From NCBI GenBank assembly GCA_028274465.1, contig CM051456.1:84058753-84122752 (forward strand): a stretch of DNA of 64,000 nt. The letters are read 5' to 3'. This document shows positions 21,784-34,809 of this stretch, piece by piece. The notes below the pieces were generated by a model. That model did no database searches and was not told the origin of the DNA. It worked only from the letters and a program-made list of their open reading frames with translations. The position numbers were made by a program, and so were the translations under genes. The stretch's first letter is position 1; each line of letters opens with the position of its first letter. This DNA is from Plantago ovata (lineage: Eukaryota > Streptophyta > Magnoliopsida > Lamiales > Plantaginaceae).

Positions 21784-24046
21784 TCATCAATAAAGTCGCG
21801 AGTGGACACTCTAGGATTGGCAGGACCACCCTCCTTCTCGGTCCTATCATCAATAAAGTCGTCATCTCTCCTACGTCTCTTGCGAGTAACTAGTCGATAC
21901 TCGGCCGCTTCTTCTTCCTCCTCAGACTCATCATCATCATCTTGGGCGTCTTCGCCTTCTTCACCCTCCTCGAGTGGTTCCTCTTCCTCGGATCCTTCAG
22001 ATCCCTCTTCCTCCCCGGATTCGTGAACGGGCTCCTCGCCCACGGCGGCATGCTCAAGCGTGTTATCTAGAAAAGTCACCGATATCTCTGACGTATGACA
22101 TAGTGTGGTCGCTCCCGTACTCCTCGACCTCGCGGCGGTATCGACTGTCGTCGCTTCTCTCGGACATCCTAAAAGGTAGGCCAAGAAGAGTTAGGATTGT
22201 TGGTGATAGTCCGAGAAGTCCGTTTATGTATTTTGTTATGTTCGACCTCCCGAACGGAGAAGAATCTCTAAAAAGGGGAGTAACATCATAGCAAGAAGTT
22301 ATTCTACAAAGGCGATAAGCATGCAATGAGATCGAAGAACACAAGTATGAGCATAGTATAAGCATAAAAGATCGAGGAGCATGGAACGACCAACCGCTCA
22401 AATTTCAACACGGTAGAAACTCCTACAGGCCCGATCTACATACTTCTACAGTTACAATTCAACCCTAAGGAGGCAAAGGGGAATTGCGAGAAAAATAAAA
22501 AGGAGGAGCACATGAATCTACATTCCGGTCATAATCCAGCACAGTCCGTTTAAGTTCCTTTTTTAAGTCCACTACATGCCGACCGAAAATTCAGGCCATC
22601 GGAAGCAAATTCAGGCGAGTGCAAAAATAAAAAGTGCAAAGGAGCACACGATTAAAGCAAGTAATTGAAGTTTCGGGATGAAAACTTACTTGGGAGAGTC
22701 TGGTTGAAGGCTTGAAAATGAAAAGTGCACCGGAAAATTCGAACTCCGCAAGAAAAAATGCTATTTGATCGCCTGAAAGGGTCCTCGGTCTGCTTTAGTA
22801 TCGAAGAGTTTGCTTGTCGATCATCCAGAAAAGGTCCTCGCTCTCTCTCTATGCTCTGAGTGATTATGTTGCGAAAAATGTGGAATGAATTTATCTTGGC
22901 CTATTTATAGAGGGGTACCTCGGGAATACGAACCGTCGCCTACCCTCGCTCCATTCGGACCGAACACGTGTCCACTATCAACGGCCCAGATCAGAGCCGC
23001 CTAATGAATTTACGGATCTACCCTCCACGCTCCCGCACCGACACACTTTCTCGAAAGAACACGGATTACCTAACACCCAAGGTAATCTGCAGAGCGAGGA
23101 CCATGTCATGTGGATAATATGAAGAGCGACGAGTGACCATTCATCCGAAATGAAAAATCAAAGGATTGCTTTTGTATAATACCGTGGAGCCACTTTCTCA
23201 TAAAGCTTCTCGAGAAATTGTCAAGAAAAAAAGCGAAAGAAAGTCATCCCATTCCATTATCTTACAATTGTCTCCTCGAGACAATTTACAAGGAGAATAC
23301 CGAAGAGGCAAAAAAAATCGAATTACCTATTTCCACCAAGGAACACTTACCCGGATCCGATCTCTACCCAGTAAATATACCCCTTTTATAAGGTCCGAGC
23401 TACGTCTGCTCGCACCCTATAAAAAGGGGGGAGGGAGAGATAGGAGGAGGGAAAGGCACCAAGGTGCGAATACGGAAATCTTTTTGCACCCACTACTAGT
23501 CGAGGCTCTGCTCGACCTCTACTTCAACATAGTTCCTCAACTATCTTCTACAAAGATACTTGTAAACTAGGGGGACATATGTTGGTGTTAAAATATGTCC
23601 AGTCCGCATGTACGAACTGGAGCGGTCTAAGAGCGCGACAAAGCATCAAGGGCCGTCCCTCAAGGGGAGCGACCACACCCAGGTATGTGACTTAGGTGTG
23701 GCTCGACCAACATATAGTCCGACCATCACTGAGAGGCCAACCCTCAAGATAAGCTCACTACAAGGACGAGGCAGTTGTTGGGCTCGAGGAGCAAATCTAG
23801 GGCTCGAGGAGGACCTTACGTCAAGGTGACACCCTCCAAAAGAGACTAGACAGAGCACTACTCGGACCATAGAAATAAGAGGAAAGCACGAGGACCAAGG
23901 CCGACCACCCATGGTCGCTCCCTGTGGGATCCGTCTTCCATAATACTCCATGGGACCCGAAAAGTCAATAATTCCTTCCAAACCCTAGTCAAGATGTTTG
24001 GGTCAAAGCCCATGGACCTACTTAATGGGCTTGGGCCAAAGGAGGC
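21784..24046 (+). mobile_element. Tat fragment, second copy
   Basis: The fragment matches 6757-8999: part of the antisense ORF (minus, from ATG at 22167 through the acidic tract and RKRRRRDDD), the minus-strand TATA box near 22901-22910, the hairpin near 23266, the plus TATA and purine run near 23419, the polypurine tract, the LTR start at 23580 and the GAGGC flank of ATH-B at 24042-24046. The first 20 bases are not colinear with Tat (see findings). The antisense ORF is cut after about 120 codons. Confidence 0.88.
21804..22167 (-). pseudogene. Tat antisense ORF, N-terminal fragment
   Basis: The ATG at 22167 gives MSERSDDSRYRREVEEYGSD and stops after about 33 codons. The acidic tract and the RKRRRRDDD stretch follow in a neighbouring frame, exactly as in the first copy, so the frame change predates the duplication. 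The rest, including the Transposase_28-like domain and coiled coil, is absent because of the junction at 21784-21803. Confidence 0.7.
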
Positions 24047-25362
24047 TGATGAATGTGTATTTTACACTTTCATTCGAGTCTTTTTCACCTATTTTAGCTA
24101 TCCTCTATTTTAATTTAGCTATATTTTAATGCATTTTATTAGAATAGTGTCACGTTTCCCTTTAGATTTTATTTTACAGGTTTTGGTTGAAATTCGAAGA
24201 TTTCCGGGCAAATATATTTAAGTTGACAAGGAATTGGTGTTCCAGAAGCCTATTTGGAGTATCTGAAGGTTTCCGGATAGGATTTAGAGTCTAGGGGTCG
24301 AATCTGGAGGTTAGAAGGCCACTAGAAGTCAGAAACCGAGTCCGAAAAGGGGAAGAAATCCAAAACAGCGTCGAAAACGCGGAATTCCGCAAAAAAACCG
24401 GGGAGGAGAACCGCCGCACAGCCGGGGCGAACCGCCCCACACCGGTCAAACCGCCGGGCGTGTGGGGCGAACCGCCCCGTGGTATTTCGGGGCCTATATA
24501 TAGTTGCTCAGTTTTCTCCGAAAATCATATCTTTCCAGACCTACTTTCTCACCTCTCTCTATAGTTTTAGGTAGGAACTTCCCGGGGCCTGTCCTGGGAG
24601 TTTTGTAGCTTAGGGGATACTTTTTCATAGCGGATTGGAGCTCGTAGGATCACAATTTTTTGGAGATTGACAACCTTCGGTAACTTGTATCTTACAGTTT
24701 AATCTACTTATTTTATATATCTTTCAATATGTTTTCTTCTATGATTTCTGTTGATTGCATGCCTATTATGAGTAGCTAAACTTATCGTTGGTGGTAGTAT
24801 GTGAATTCTTAGCGAAGGGAAGATAATCATGCTAATGGCTATATCGCGCATTATACTCCGTTTCATTGCTTTATTTCGTTGATCAGGCACATCCTAAATT
24901 CTCGTATGTTGTATTAATTATTATGCACAATTGGACACTTGTCGACCATCAGACCAATTATCTTCGTAGTGTTGAATAATTACGGAACACATTAGGACAA
25001 TAGTGATTGACTTGTCAGACCAATTATCTTCGTAGTGCTTAATATTTGCAACAGGACACTAGATTGATTCAAAGATCTCTATGCAAGACCGAGGAATTTA
25101 TGCATGATTATCGACCCGTTATGTTAAGAAGGACCATACTATCACCAATCTCCATTATCTGCTAGAAACCCCCTTTTGCTATCTGTCTGTTGTTTTATAT
25201 TCTCTTGTTAAATAGATAAAGCTAGTTATAGTCCTGAGAGAACGACACTCGAGTCATTCTACTGCTACACTACGGTTTTCGTTGTAGTTGTGGATTGCCT
25301 TTGGCTAATTACAAATTTATTTGATTCGTTCGCGTTGGAGCACGACATCCGCGCGTTCATCA
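24047..25362 (+). repeat. ATH-B 5' LTR, copy B
   Basis: TGATGAATG... to ...GCGTTCATCA, flanked on the left by GAGGC. It differs from copy A by scattered substitutions. The GC palindrome array, TATA box and 66-bp direct repeat are all present. Confidence 0.9.
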
Positions 25363-25516
25363 AATTGGCGCCGTTGCCGGGGACTATACTCCTTTTTTCT
25401 GTTTAATTTGTTTATATTTTCAGCATTCAATTCCTAATTCTATTTGTTTTAGTTTTCCTATTTAATCTATCTCTGATACTCCTTTCCTAGCTTGTCACAG
25501 ATATTCAGGTCTTGTG

Positions 25517-27250
25517 ATGGCTTGCCCACTTTTGAAATCATGGGTTCAACCCAACAAAGCACTGATGAGAGGTCCAGCTATTGTTCTTTCTGCTGCAACT
25601 CGAGATTTGGAAATCAAAAGTTGCATGTACCAGCAACTCCCGATGTTCTATGGGTTGGCTAGGGAAGATGCTATGGGATACCTGAATGATATTGATGACT
25701 TTATCAACAATCTTCCAAGGCCCGGAGCAGGGATAACGGACGATGAGCTAAGGATGAAGGTTTTTGCTTTCTGGAAGCCGGATCACTAGACACCTGGGAC
25801 AAGGTGTGTTCTGCTTTTATGGAGAAATACTTTCCTCACACATTGACTACCGCGCTTAAGGCGCAAATCACAGGATTCAAACAGGACTATAATGAGACCA
25901 TCTACACCGCTTTCGAGAGGTTCAAGGACCTCATGCACAAGTGTCCACACCATGGTTTTGGGCTTCCTGATCTTGTACAACACTTCTACAATGGACTCAC
26001 ATATGAGAGTCAACAGGTGGTGGATTTCCAATGCCGTGGTACTATCTGGGAAGAGACCTCCGAGGATGTGTGGGCGTGTTTCGAAAGGCTTGCTAAAGGA
26101 TCTCAATCCAAGGATCGAAGAGCAATGGTTAGAAGGCGTGGACCTGAGGCCCCACCAAACCAGGAGATCCCAATGCATGAAATGAATGGTGTGAGTGGCG
26201 ATAGGTTCGAAGGTTTCGCCAATCAGATGAGGCAAGCTCTAAGTGGCCTAATCGGAACTTCTCTCTCCAACGAGGTATGTAGGGTGTGCAAGAATTATGG
26301 GCATGGGGCTCATATGTGTAGATCAGATCTAGCACGAGAAGATGTTCACTTGGGAAACCGTAGTATTCCTACTCCTAAGGACGAAGCATCTACATCCAAG
26401 TCAGCAACTCTCATGGATAATTTACAGAAATTGGTGGATTTCAACCAAGTGTTTTTGAAGAGATACGAGGAGGATTCGACAAAGATCAATGCTCGTCTGG
26501 ATCAATTGGAAGCTAGAGCTAGTAGAGAGCAAGGGAAGTTACATAGCAGAACTGAGAGGTCCATGTCGATCAACTTGGTGGGAGATCAACCAGTGGAAAT
26601 CACCATTAAGCAAGTTGCTAAGTGCGAGTGTTACAAGGATGAAGAGCCTCCACTAGCCAAGGAAGAAGAAAAGGACCTTGGTACTGATGAGAGTGGAAAG
26701 AAGCAAGAGAATCCCGAGCCACTCCCTCAAAGTTTCGATGTTAAGGTCGGGATTGGCGAACTTGAAGATGTCCGTGCCACACTAGACACGGGATCTTACT
26801 CGAACGTGCTCCCTTTGAATGTGTTTGAGAAGAGTAACCTTGGAAAACTATCTGACCATAGGGCTATTGTGCAACTGGCGGATGGATCCTTGTGAGACCC
26901 GAAGGCGTTGTGAAAAATGTGTTGGTCAAGATTGGTGAAGCATCTGTATACACCAATTTTGTAGTTATGCCGGCGTCTGCACCTGGGACGGGGGATGTCA
27001 TTCTCTTGGGACGAACGTTCTTGACTAAGCTACGCTCCGTGATGGACATCTGCCAAAGAACTTGCACTATTGAAGTGGAAGGCAAGCAACATGTGTTGCA
27101 AGCCATATCTGATCCACCTGATCCGCCTGATAATTCTTTCACTACTCACTACTGTGGTCTTGCAGCCTATATTCTTTCTTATTCACAGGTTCATGGCATG
27201 GAGAGGATATCGATGAAGGGGATGTCTAGTACCCGCAGAAAGAAAAGATA
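25517..27250 (+). pseudogene. ATH-B gag-protease, copy B
   Basis: It has the same layout as copy A, with the full linker (MDNLQKLVDFNQVFLKRYEE, a likely coiled coil) between zinc knuckle and protease. Two frame changes break it: the old ~40-bp loss near 25768 after VFAFWKPDH, and a one-base loss in a T run at about 26888 inside the protease (ADGS then frame change). The protease motif LDTGSYSN is intact at about 26783. The frame ends in the COP1 LTR because the insertion lies in the stop codon. No pol follows in the element. Confidence 0.87.
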
Positions 27251-29336
27251 TGTAAGAAAATATGGTCAGAGTTACCCCTAGGGTACGCAGCGGAATTTTA
27301 AAAATTTTCTTAACATACCGGTTAATTGATTATGCATATGTCGTATATATATAAACACGTCAATTAGAAGACTAACCTTACTTCCAAAGCAGCTTCCAAG
27401 TCTTCGTAATATTCCGGTGTATCTTCTCCTTCGTCGAAGTCGAAGATATCTACAATACTCTGTATATCTGCAAGACAATAAGAGTTAGTTTCCAGCTCCT
27501 AGAACCTCAACCTTGGTATCCACAGATGAACAGCCTATCGGAAGAATGCTAGGATATTCTTTATGTGACCAAGAAGACGGGGCGGCAATTCCCTCCGGTG
27601 GCGGTGTGCGCGCGCGTGGCTTAAGGAGAGGAGGGGAGAGTTTTTATTTTCTCTAAGAAAACTGGGTAGGAAGACTGTGATCAAATCGCATGTAACCGTG
27701 TACAAACTTGTATGTAAAACTCTCTCCAATAGTCTACTATATATAGTAGTCTATAGAAGCCTAAAGCATAAGCTATTAGACTTCGTAAAGGAATAAAAAT
27801 CTAATTCTTATCGCACAAGGAAACAAATATCAAGTCTAGATTCAATCCCAATCAAATCAAAACTCAATCAGGAAAATCTAACTTATCCCTTGGACTTCTA
27901 ATAGAGGAAGGAGTCGAACTCCTTCCCCTATTCTACCACTGGCGCGCGCGCGCCTGTCCTACAGGATGTGGGTCCCACTTTTGGGACCCACATATATTTC
28001 CATGGCAATCCAAACTCCAAGTAGATTTTGCCCAAGTGCATATGTTAATTCTAAATTAACATATCATTTACAATCAAACCTCCATTATATTTCCAAAATA
28101 TAATCTTGAATTGTATTTACATAAAATACAATTAATTAGCCAATTCAATTAATAATTCCAAATCATTAATTGAGCCACCAATTATTATAATTAATTCCAA
28201 ATCAATTTTAATCCATCTATCACAATTAATTCCAATTAATTGCGATTCCATCTTCAAGGATATTCTGATAGGCTGAATCACCACATAGTGTGACCCATAG
28301 GGCCTCACCGTATTAAGCAAGTCCTAGACTTGGCAACATGGAATTCCTAGACGGTTCCATTTGTAGTATTAATACGCGAGGACGTTTGAGAGGTTTCTCA
28401 AAGCTAACCCTTTCGTTGCGAAGCCTGTTGCGCTCAACGCGGTGATGGTAACGTCCCTTCATCTGACTTGCTCGGATGTATCTAGGATCGATGAAGTGTC
28501 TATCCCAATAATACATCCACGGGCGTCTCAGGGAGTTGTTTGGTTAAGATATACTCATGACCATCATAATATATCATTTGCACTGGCCAGTGACTTTACC
28601 AACACAACTATGCAGACTACGAGCAGTGCTCTCCTGTGCTACACTTGAGAGATGAATCCTTCACAGAATCACTTATCACCCCCATTTGTATTTAGCCATA
28701 ATCCTGGATCGTGTCTTAGGTCAACTGCTTATTCAGAGCTGACATCGACGGGTCCACCAAGGATATGGAGCAACAAATGTGATGATAAAGTCCTGTAAGT
28801 ACAAAGGACGAATGGCATCACTTCAACAACTCACCGGTTCCCATAGACACATTCGGTGTAGAGTATACATCGATGGGTACTTCCATTGTTCGGTAAAGCT
28901 TCTTCGAACAACTATGCGCAGTTATGGGAACGTTCCTTGATTGTCCAACAATCCGTTCCGTGGCCGTGGGATCGGCTCACACTTGCTCCAACAAGTATAA
29001 CCTCCACGCATACTAGTCTTGTCAGGTTCATTCAGACCCCCACATCCGAGATGTACCACGACTAGGGAGAGTTTGGGATAGATGATAACTCACATAGCTC
29101 CCACTAACTGTGTGATCGGTCATCTATCCGAGGGGACATGTTCAGTATCTATACAGACAGCAATATATATATGACATGCTGCAGCCTGGTGTAATATAAA
29201 TATGAAAGCAATACTCAACAGTAAAATGAAACAAACATATATTATATTACGTTGACCTGTGTAATAGTACATATATGTCCTCTACAAGGGCACCATGCCC
29301 TTGGTAAGGACTGTCTCTAGGACATATGGACTATCA
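27251..29336 (-). repeat. COP1 3' LTR, copy B
   Basis: TGTAAG... to ...GACTATCA as read on +. It is shorter than other copies because of a 14-bp loss near 28876 and some single-base losses in the AT-rich hairpin row. Confidence 0.92.
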
Positions 29337-29350
29337 ATCTCCCACTTGGA

Positions 29351-32300
29351 CTAGAGCCAGTCACCTATATGCCTAATGCCCAAATTAGCATAATGTCTTA
29401 AGTGGACTTCCACTGATAAGACCTTGGTGAAAGGATCTGCCACGTTGTCCGTGGTTGAGACACGTTCTATACTAACTTCTCCTCTATCTATAATCTCACG
29501 TATAACGTGATATTTTCTAAGTACATGTTTGTTCTTGTTTGTAGATCTAGGCTCCCTAGCTTGAGCGACGGCGCCCGTATTGTCACAATAAATCGTTATT
29601 GGACTGGGAGCAGGAACAACCCTCAATTCCTTCAAGAACTCTGAAATCCAGACAGTTTCTTTCGATGCTTCTGATGCAGCTATGTACTCGGCCTCTGTGG
29701 ATGAGTCAGCAATCGTGGCTTGCTTAGAGCTCTTCCAACAGACAGCTCCTCCGTTCAATTTGAATACGTATCCTGTCTGTGACTTAAAGTCATCAGGATC
29801 TGATTCAAATCCAGCGTCGACATACCCATACATCTTCAATTTTGGTTCTCCACCAAACACCAAGAACATCTCTTTAGTCCGTCTAAGGTACTTAAGAATG
29901 TTCTTCACAACAGTCCAGTGAGGTACTCCTGGATTCTGTTGGTGTCGACAAGTGACACTAAGCGCATATGCCACATCGGGCATTGTGCAGTTCATTGCAT
30001 ACATTATAGACCCTACTGCCGAAGCATAGGGCACACGACTCATTGCATTTCTTTCTTCATCAGTTTTAGGACCATCCTTAACTGATAAGACAATCCCATG
30101 CCTAGCTGGGAGAAAGCCTCTATTTGAGTCGTCCATCTTATAACGCTTCAGTATTTTGTCGATGTAGGTGGACTGTGTCATTCCCAACATCCTCTTTGAT
30201 CTATCTCTAAAGATCTTGATCCCTAGGATGTAGTTCGCTTCACCCAAGTCCTTCATCGAGAAGGTACTTGATAACCAAACTTTAGTCTCTTCTAGCATAG
30301 AGACATTGTTTCCCATGATCAAAATGTCATCTACATAAATGATCATGAAAACAACTCCTTTGTCGCTGAGTCTCGCATAGACACAGGGATCTTCCTTGCT
30401 TCTGATGAAGTCAAACGATTTGACAGCTTCATCAAAGCGGATATTCCAGCTCCTTGACGCTTGCTTTAGCCCATAGATGGATCTTTGTAATTTGCATACA
30501 GCAGTTGGCCTGCTTTTACTAATAAAACCTTCCGGCTGTAACATATAGACCTCTTCCTCAAGGTTTCCACTGAGGAAGGCTGTCTTTACATCCATCTGCC
30601 AGATTTCATAATCATAGTAGGCAGCTATCGCAAGTAGAATTCGAATGGACTTCAATTTTGCTACTGGTGAAAAGGTTTCATCGTAATCGATGCCATACCT
30701 TTGCGTGTAGCCTTTTGCCACAAGCCTAGCTTTGTGCGTTTGTACCTTGCCATCGGCATCTGTCTTTCGTTTAAAGACCCATTTGCACCCAATTGGTCTA
30801 ACCCCTTGGGGCAAGTCTACCAAGTTCCAAACTTGGTTCTGGTACATTGAATCCATTTCTAATTCCATGGCCTCTTGCCATTTGTCTGAGTCAATATCAA
30901 TTATTGCCTCTTTGCAGGTCTCGGGATCTTCCCGATCTGATAAACCGACATCAAGTTCACTGATGTCTTCTATCATAAGGCTTTGCTTCTGAGGTCCTCT
31001 AAGGATCCTCTTCGACCTACGGAGCTCGACTTGTTCTGGTGCTTTTCTTTTCTGGCTTCGTGTAACACGAACATTATCAGTGGGTACTGATGCAGCTGGT
31101 CGTTGGGCGCGACCATGTTCCCTTGCGGGAGGCTGCTCTTGCGCAACTTGTTGCACAGGTTGGTTGACAACGGGTTCTACAGGTGTGGTTTCAACTGTTG
31201 ATCTAATCACAGGACTCCCACTGACTATGACATGCCTAGCAAGTGTCATATCATCACCCTTGTCTGCTTCGAAAGCTCCCACTGAACTTGAGTCCAAATC
31301 AGAAGATTTAAAGACCTCATGTTCGCACGTGTCAAAGTCTTGAATTTCTTCAAGTTCTATCATATCATCTAACCTCTCTTCTTCGAGGTATTCAGCTTCT
31401 AAAAACTTCACGTTTCTAGACACGATCACCTTGTGATCTTCAGCATGATAGAATTCATAGCCTCTCGTCTGACGAGGATAGCCTATGAAATATACTTTGA
31501 CACCCTTGGCATCTAACTTATCAGTGAGCATCAGCTTGACTATCGCAGGACAGCCCCAAGGTCTAAGATAGCCTAACGAAGGCTTCTTTCCCTTCCATAA
31601 CTCATAAGGAGTTTTCTCCACTGATTTAGATGGTACACGGTTCAGAATGTAGATTGCAGTTTGTAATGCATATCCCCACAGATACTTTGGAAGAGTCGAG
31701 AATCCAATCATTGATCTTACCATGTCTAACAGGGTTCGATTCCTCCTCTCAGACACACCGTTTAACTGTGGTGTTCCAGGAGGAGTCCATTGCGACTGGA
31801 TCCCATTTTCCTTCAAGTAATCGATAAATTCTTCACTAAGGTATTCACCTCCTCGATCCGATCGAAGAGTGACTATTCTTAGGTTCAATTCATTCTCGAC
31901 CTCATTCCTAAACTCCTTGAATTTCCCAAAGGTCTCGGATTTATTCTTCATAAGAAAGATATATCCATACCTTGAGAAATCGTCAGTAAAGGTAACGAAG
32001 TAAGGATAACCCCCACGCGCATGGACTTTAAACGGTCCACATACATCGGTATGTATGAGCTCTAAGCAGCGAGTGGCACGAACACCTTGTCCAACAAAAG
32101 GCTTGTTCGTCATCTTACCCTTAACACAAGATTCACATGTACCATATGATTCGAAATCAAATGGTTCTAAGTAGTCCAACTTCCTTAGTCTTTGAATCCG
32201 TGTTTCATTGATATGGCCTAGCCTACAATGCCATAGATAAGATGGATTATTCTACTTACTTGAAGACGATTGTTTGTTATGTATTTGAAATAAAGGTTGA

Positions 32301-33570
32301 CTACTTTGTAAAATATATAAACCATTCACCAAGCGAGCCTTTCCATAATACTCATCATTTAATGAAAAATAACAAGTATTATTCGCAAATCGAAAGGAAA
32401 AACCCATATTGTCTAACAATGGAATGGAAATAATATTTCTGACAATGGATGGAACAAAATAAACATTATCAAGTTCTAAACATTGTCCCGAAGGTAAATC
32501 TATCTTGTTGCGTCCAACGCGTTTGGCTTCAACTGGATTGCCGTTCCCAACATGCAAGTCGATTTCACCTTGCTTGACTAGCCTGTGATCAATTAGCCCC
32601 TGCACATTATTACAAATGTGGGAGCCACAGGCTGTATCTAATACCCAACCATTGGAGTCAAAAGTAGTCATGGTCATTTCAATAACAAACATACCTGAGC
32701 CAGAAGCTGATGACTTCCTGGCCTGATCTGCCCTAAGCTTAGAGCAATCTTTCTTCCAATGTCCTTTCTGCTTACAAAAAAGACATTCATCTGTGCGCAC
32801 CGTTCCGCTTCTCTTGAACTTCCTTTTCCGGTTCGGACGCTTAGGCTTATCACTCCAAGTGTTAGCCTTGGCTCCCGACTTTCCCTTACCCTTAGCACCT
32901 TTGCTTTCGAGTTCAAGTTAGACGGTTGCCCAACAAGCATGATTGACTTTTCCTTCTTAGGAAGAGTTTGATCATATGTCTTCAGCAGATTATGGAGTTC
33001 AGGCAGTGTTACGTCCTTCGCATTCATCGTGTAATTAATGATGAACTGCGAATACGAACTCGGCAATGATTGAAGGACAAAGATCACCATGATCTTATTC
33101 TTTAGCTTAACGCCGGCATTGGCAAGCTTTTCAAAGAGACCAATCATTTTGAGAACATGCTCAGACATGTTCCCTCCTTCACTGAGCTTGCATCTGTGTA
33201 TGTCTTTGATCAAATCAAATTCAACACTTCTAGCTGTCGTCTTAAAGAGCGACTCAAGATGTTTCAACATCTCATACGGCAACATGCTTTCATGTTGCCT
33301 CTGCAGCTCATTGCTCATTGCCGCCAGTATAATACACTGCGCGGACTTAGCATCCTCAAGATGCTTATCAGACCTTGCCTTGTTGGCTTGATTCCAAGCA
33401 GCAATCTGATCGGCAGTCTGATTTTCGGGGCACACGGGAATGACCTCGTCCAAGACGTACTCAATCTTTTCGTACCTCAGCACCAAACGTATATTCCTGA
33501 TCCTATCTAGGAAGTTTGGTCCGGTTAAAATTTGCTTCTCCAAGACAGCACGGAGCGAGATACTCGCCAT
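29351..33570 (-). pseudogene. COP1 gag-pol polyprotein, copy B
   Basis: The ATG at 33570 starts MASISLRAVLEKQI. Gag extends to about 32800, with the zinc knuckle CLFCKQKGHWKKDC at about 32795-32750, protease LDTACGSHI near 32650, integrase HTDVCGP near 32047, SDRGGEY near 31858 and NGVSERRNR near 31750, RT with YVDDILI at about 30327-30338, and RNase H to the TAG at 29351. Expected length is about 1,400 residues, normal for copia. From 32179 to the end the frame is one open run of 942 residues. Two lesions remain: a one-base loss near 32907 in gag, absent from 38215-47576, and a TAG at 32252 between protease and integrase, shared with that copy. Confidence 0.92.
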
Positions 33571-33580
33571 ATCTAATATC

Positions 33581-33591
33581 CTAAGGAGAAA
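33581..33591 (-). promoter_or_regulatory. Splice-acceptor-like site just before gag
   Basis: Minus strand TTTCTCCTTAG then GATATTAGATATGG, where ATG is the gag start. A T-rich tract precedes it. With the donor-like GTAAGG in the 5' LTR (35244-35249) it would define an intron of about 1.7 kb. Not shown to be used. Confidence 0.4.
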
Positions 33592-34058
33592 TAATATAGA
33601 ACGAAACAATAAATCAACTATTGAAATATCATTTCTAAATACACAGTCAACATAACTAAACAACAAGGTCCTTTAGCTGTTCAGCTCCCACTATTTCCAC
33701 ATATGCTTGCCCCCACAACAAACATACGGGTAATGTCCAACAAGTTACCGTAGTGGCCAAGATCCAAATCCATATCATGCCATACTCCAACGGGGGCTGG
33801 TCGCATAGCATAATATGACCGGTAGGACTAGTAAGACTATCCAATTGCGTCACGCAACTCTTGGTTGTTAAATCTAATTTAACCCGATGCCCTACATATT
33901 GCACCTATCGAGGTCGCTAGATACAATATGCAGTAAGTCATAACCATAGCCTTACTCTAATTTGACGATTACTGCGAGTCTCGTAAGACGAGGTCGCCAA
34001 TACAAGAAAACGCAATGAAAGTTCAAAATTAAAGCACCCTATGGAAGGCATCTCGGAA

Positions 34059-34063
<5 letters not shown>

Positions 34064-34089
<26 letters not shown>
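34064..34089. repeat. AT dinucleotide microsatellite
   Basis: An uninterrupted TA run in the COP1 leader; it is a few units longer in the second version (about 43503-43531). Confidence 0.9.
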
Positions 34090-34162
34090 AATGTATTTCC
34101 GTACTTATATTGGTTGGGGCTTGTAGCTTGAGGGTTGTTATCAGTCATCTACAAACAAATAA

Positions 34163-34313
34163 GGGCGCCGCCTACCCATCATGCATGAACGGTCTACACG
34201 TAATGGATGCCGCCTATCCATTCTAGTTCTAAACGCGGTCAAGCATATAATGGGTGCCGCCTACCCATACATAAATATGCGGTCCGACATATAAGAGGGC
34301 GCCGCCTACCCTC
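34163..34313 (-). repeat. Four-unit stem-loop array with invariant loop in COP1 leader
   Basis: Four units about 45 nt apart (34163-34177, 34202-34222, 34250-34268, 34295-34313). On + each has loop GCCGCCT with changing stems: GGG/CCC, AATGGAT/ATCCATT, ATGGGT/ACCCAT, GAGGG/CCCTC. A C.A mismatch closes the loop in units 1 and 4 on +, which becomes a U.G pair on the element's sense (minus) RNA. A conserved CGGTC follows each unit after 8-13 nt. The second version is at 43604-43754. Confidence 0.75.
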
Positions 34314-34809
34314 GCATGCATAGCGGTCGAACGGAATGTAAAAACATGGTATTTAACATGCATTGTCAAACAATAGCATATTGAGCATATGAAAACAAGT
34401 AGTAGCCTATGTGGATGACAAATGACTTCATAATTTCATTATGAAATTATAATCCCATACTTATAATCTCTATGAAATAATTGAAAATTTGGACTAGATT
34501 GAACATTCGAAAATTCTATTAACCAAGTAGCAATTTTCGAAAACCCGAAGGACTTAATTGTAATTTTAAAACCTTAGAGGTGTTAAATCTAAAACTCAAA
34601 AGTAGAAGGACCAATTTGTAATAAACAATAAATTGATAAATTACAAATAAGCCCTTTAACTTTATACTAATTAAATTTAACGCCTCTAGTTTAAACAATT
34701 ACAATTAAATCATATTTATATTCCAAATATAAAATTCAATCCTCAAAACTTTTAAAATTCGATTTTGGGTCCAACCGAAAATATATATAATTTTTTTTTT
34801 TTTTTTTTG

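Larger units (their letters stand above)
24047..27250 (+). mobile_element. ATH-B copy B, 5' part
   Basis: LTR 24047-25362 (1316 bp), tRNA-Asp primer site 25366-25383 (TGGCGCCGTTGCCGGGGA, a perfect match), gag-protease 25517-27250, then COP1 after AGATA (27246-27250). Together with the 3' region and 3' LTR at 46664-49473 this is the fullest version of the element. Confidence 0.9.

Noticed and set aside
33656..33904. 82-codon frame in the COP1 leader with a hydrophobic stretch
   Set aside because: It would need a GTG start, and its presence in both versions only reflects that they are the same locus.
34141..34330. CRISPR-like array (short repeats with regular spacing)
   Set aside because: The repeats are 7-nt loops with changing stems inside a plant copia leader; there are no unique spacers, leader or cas genes.
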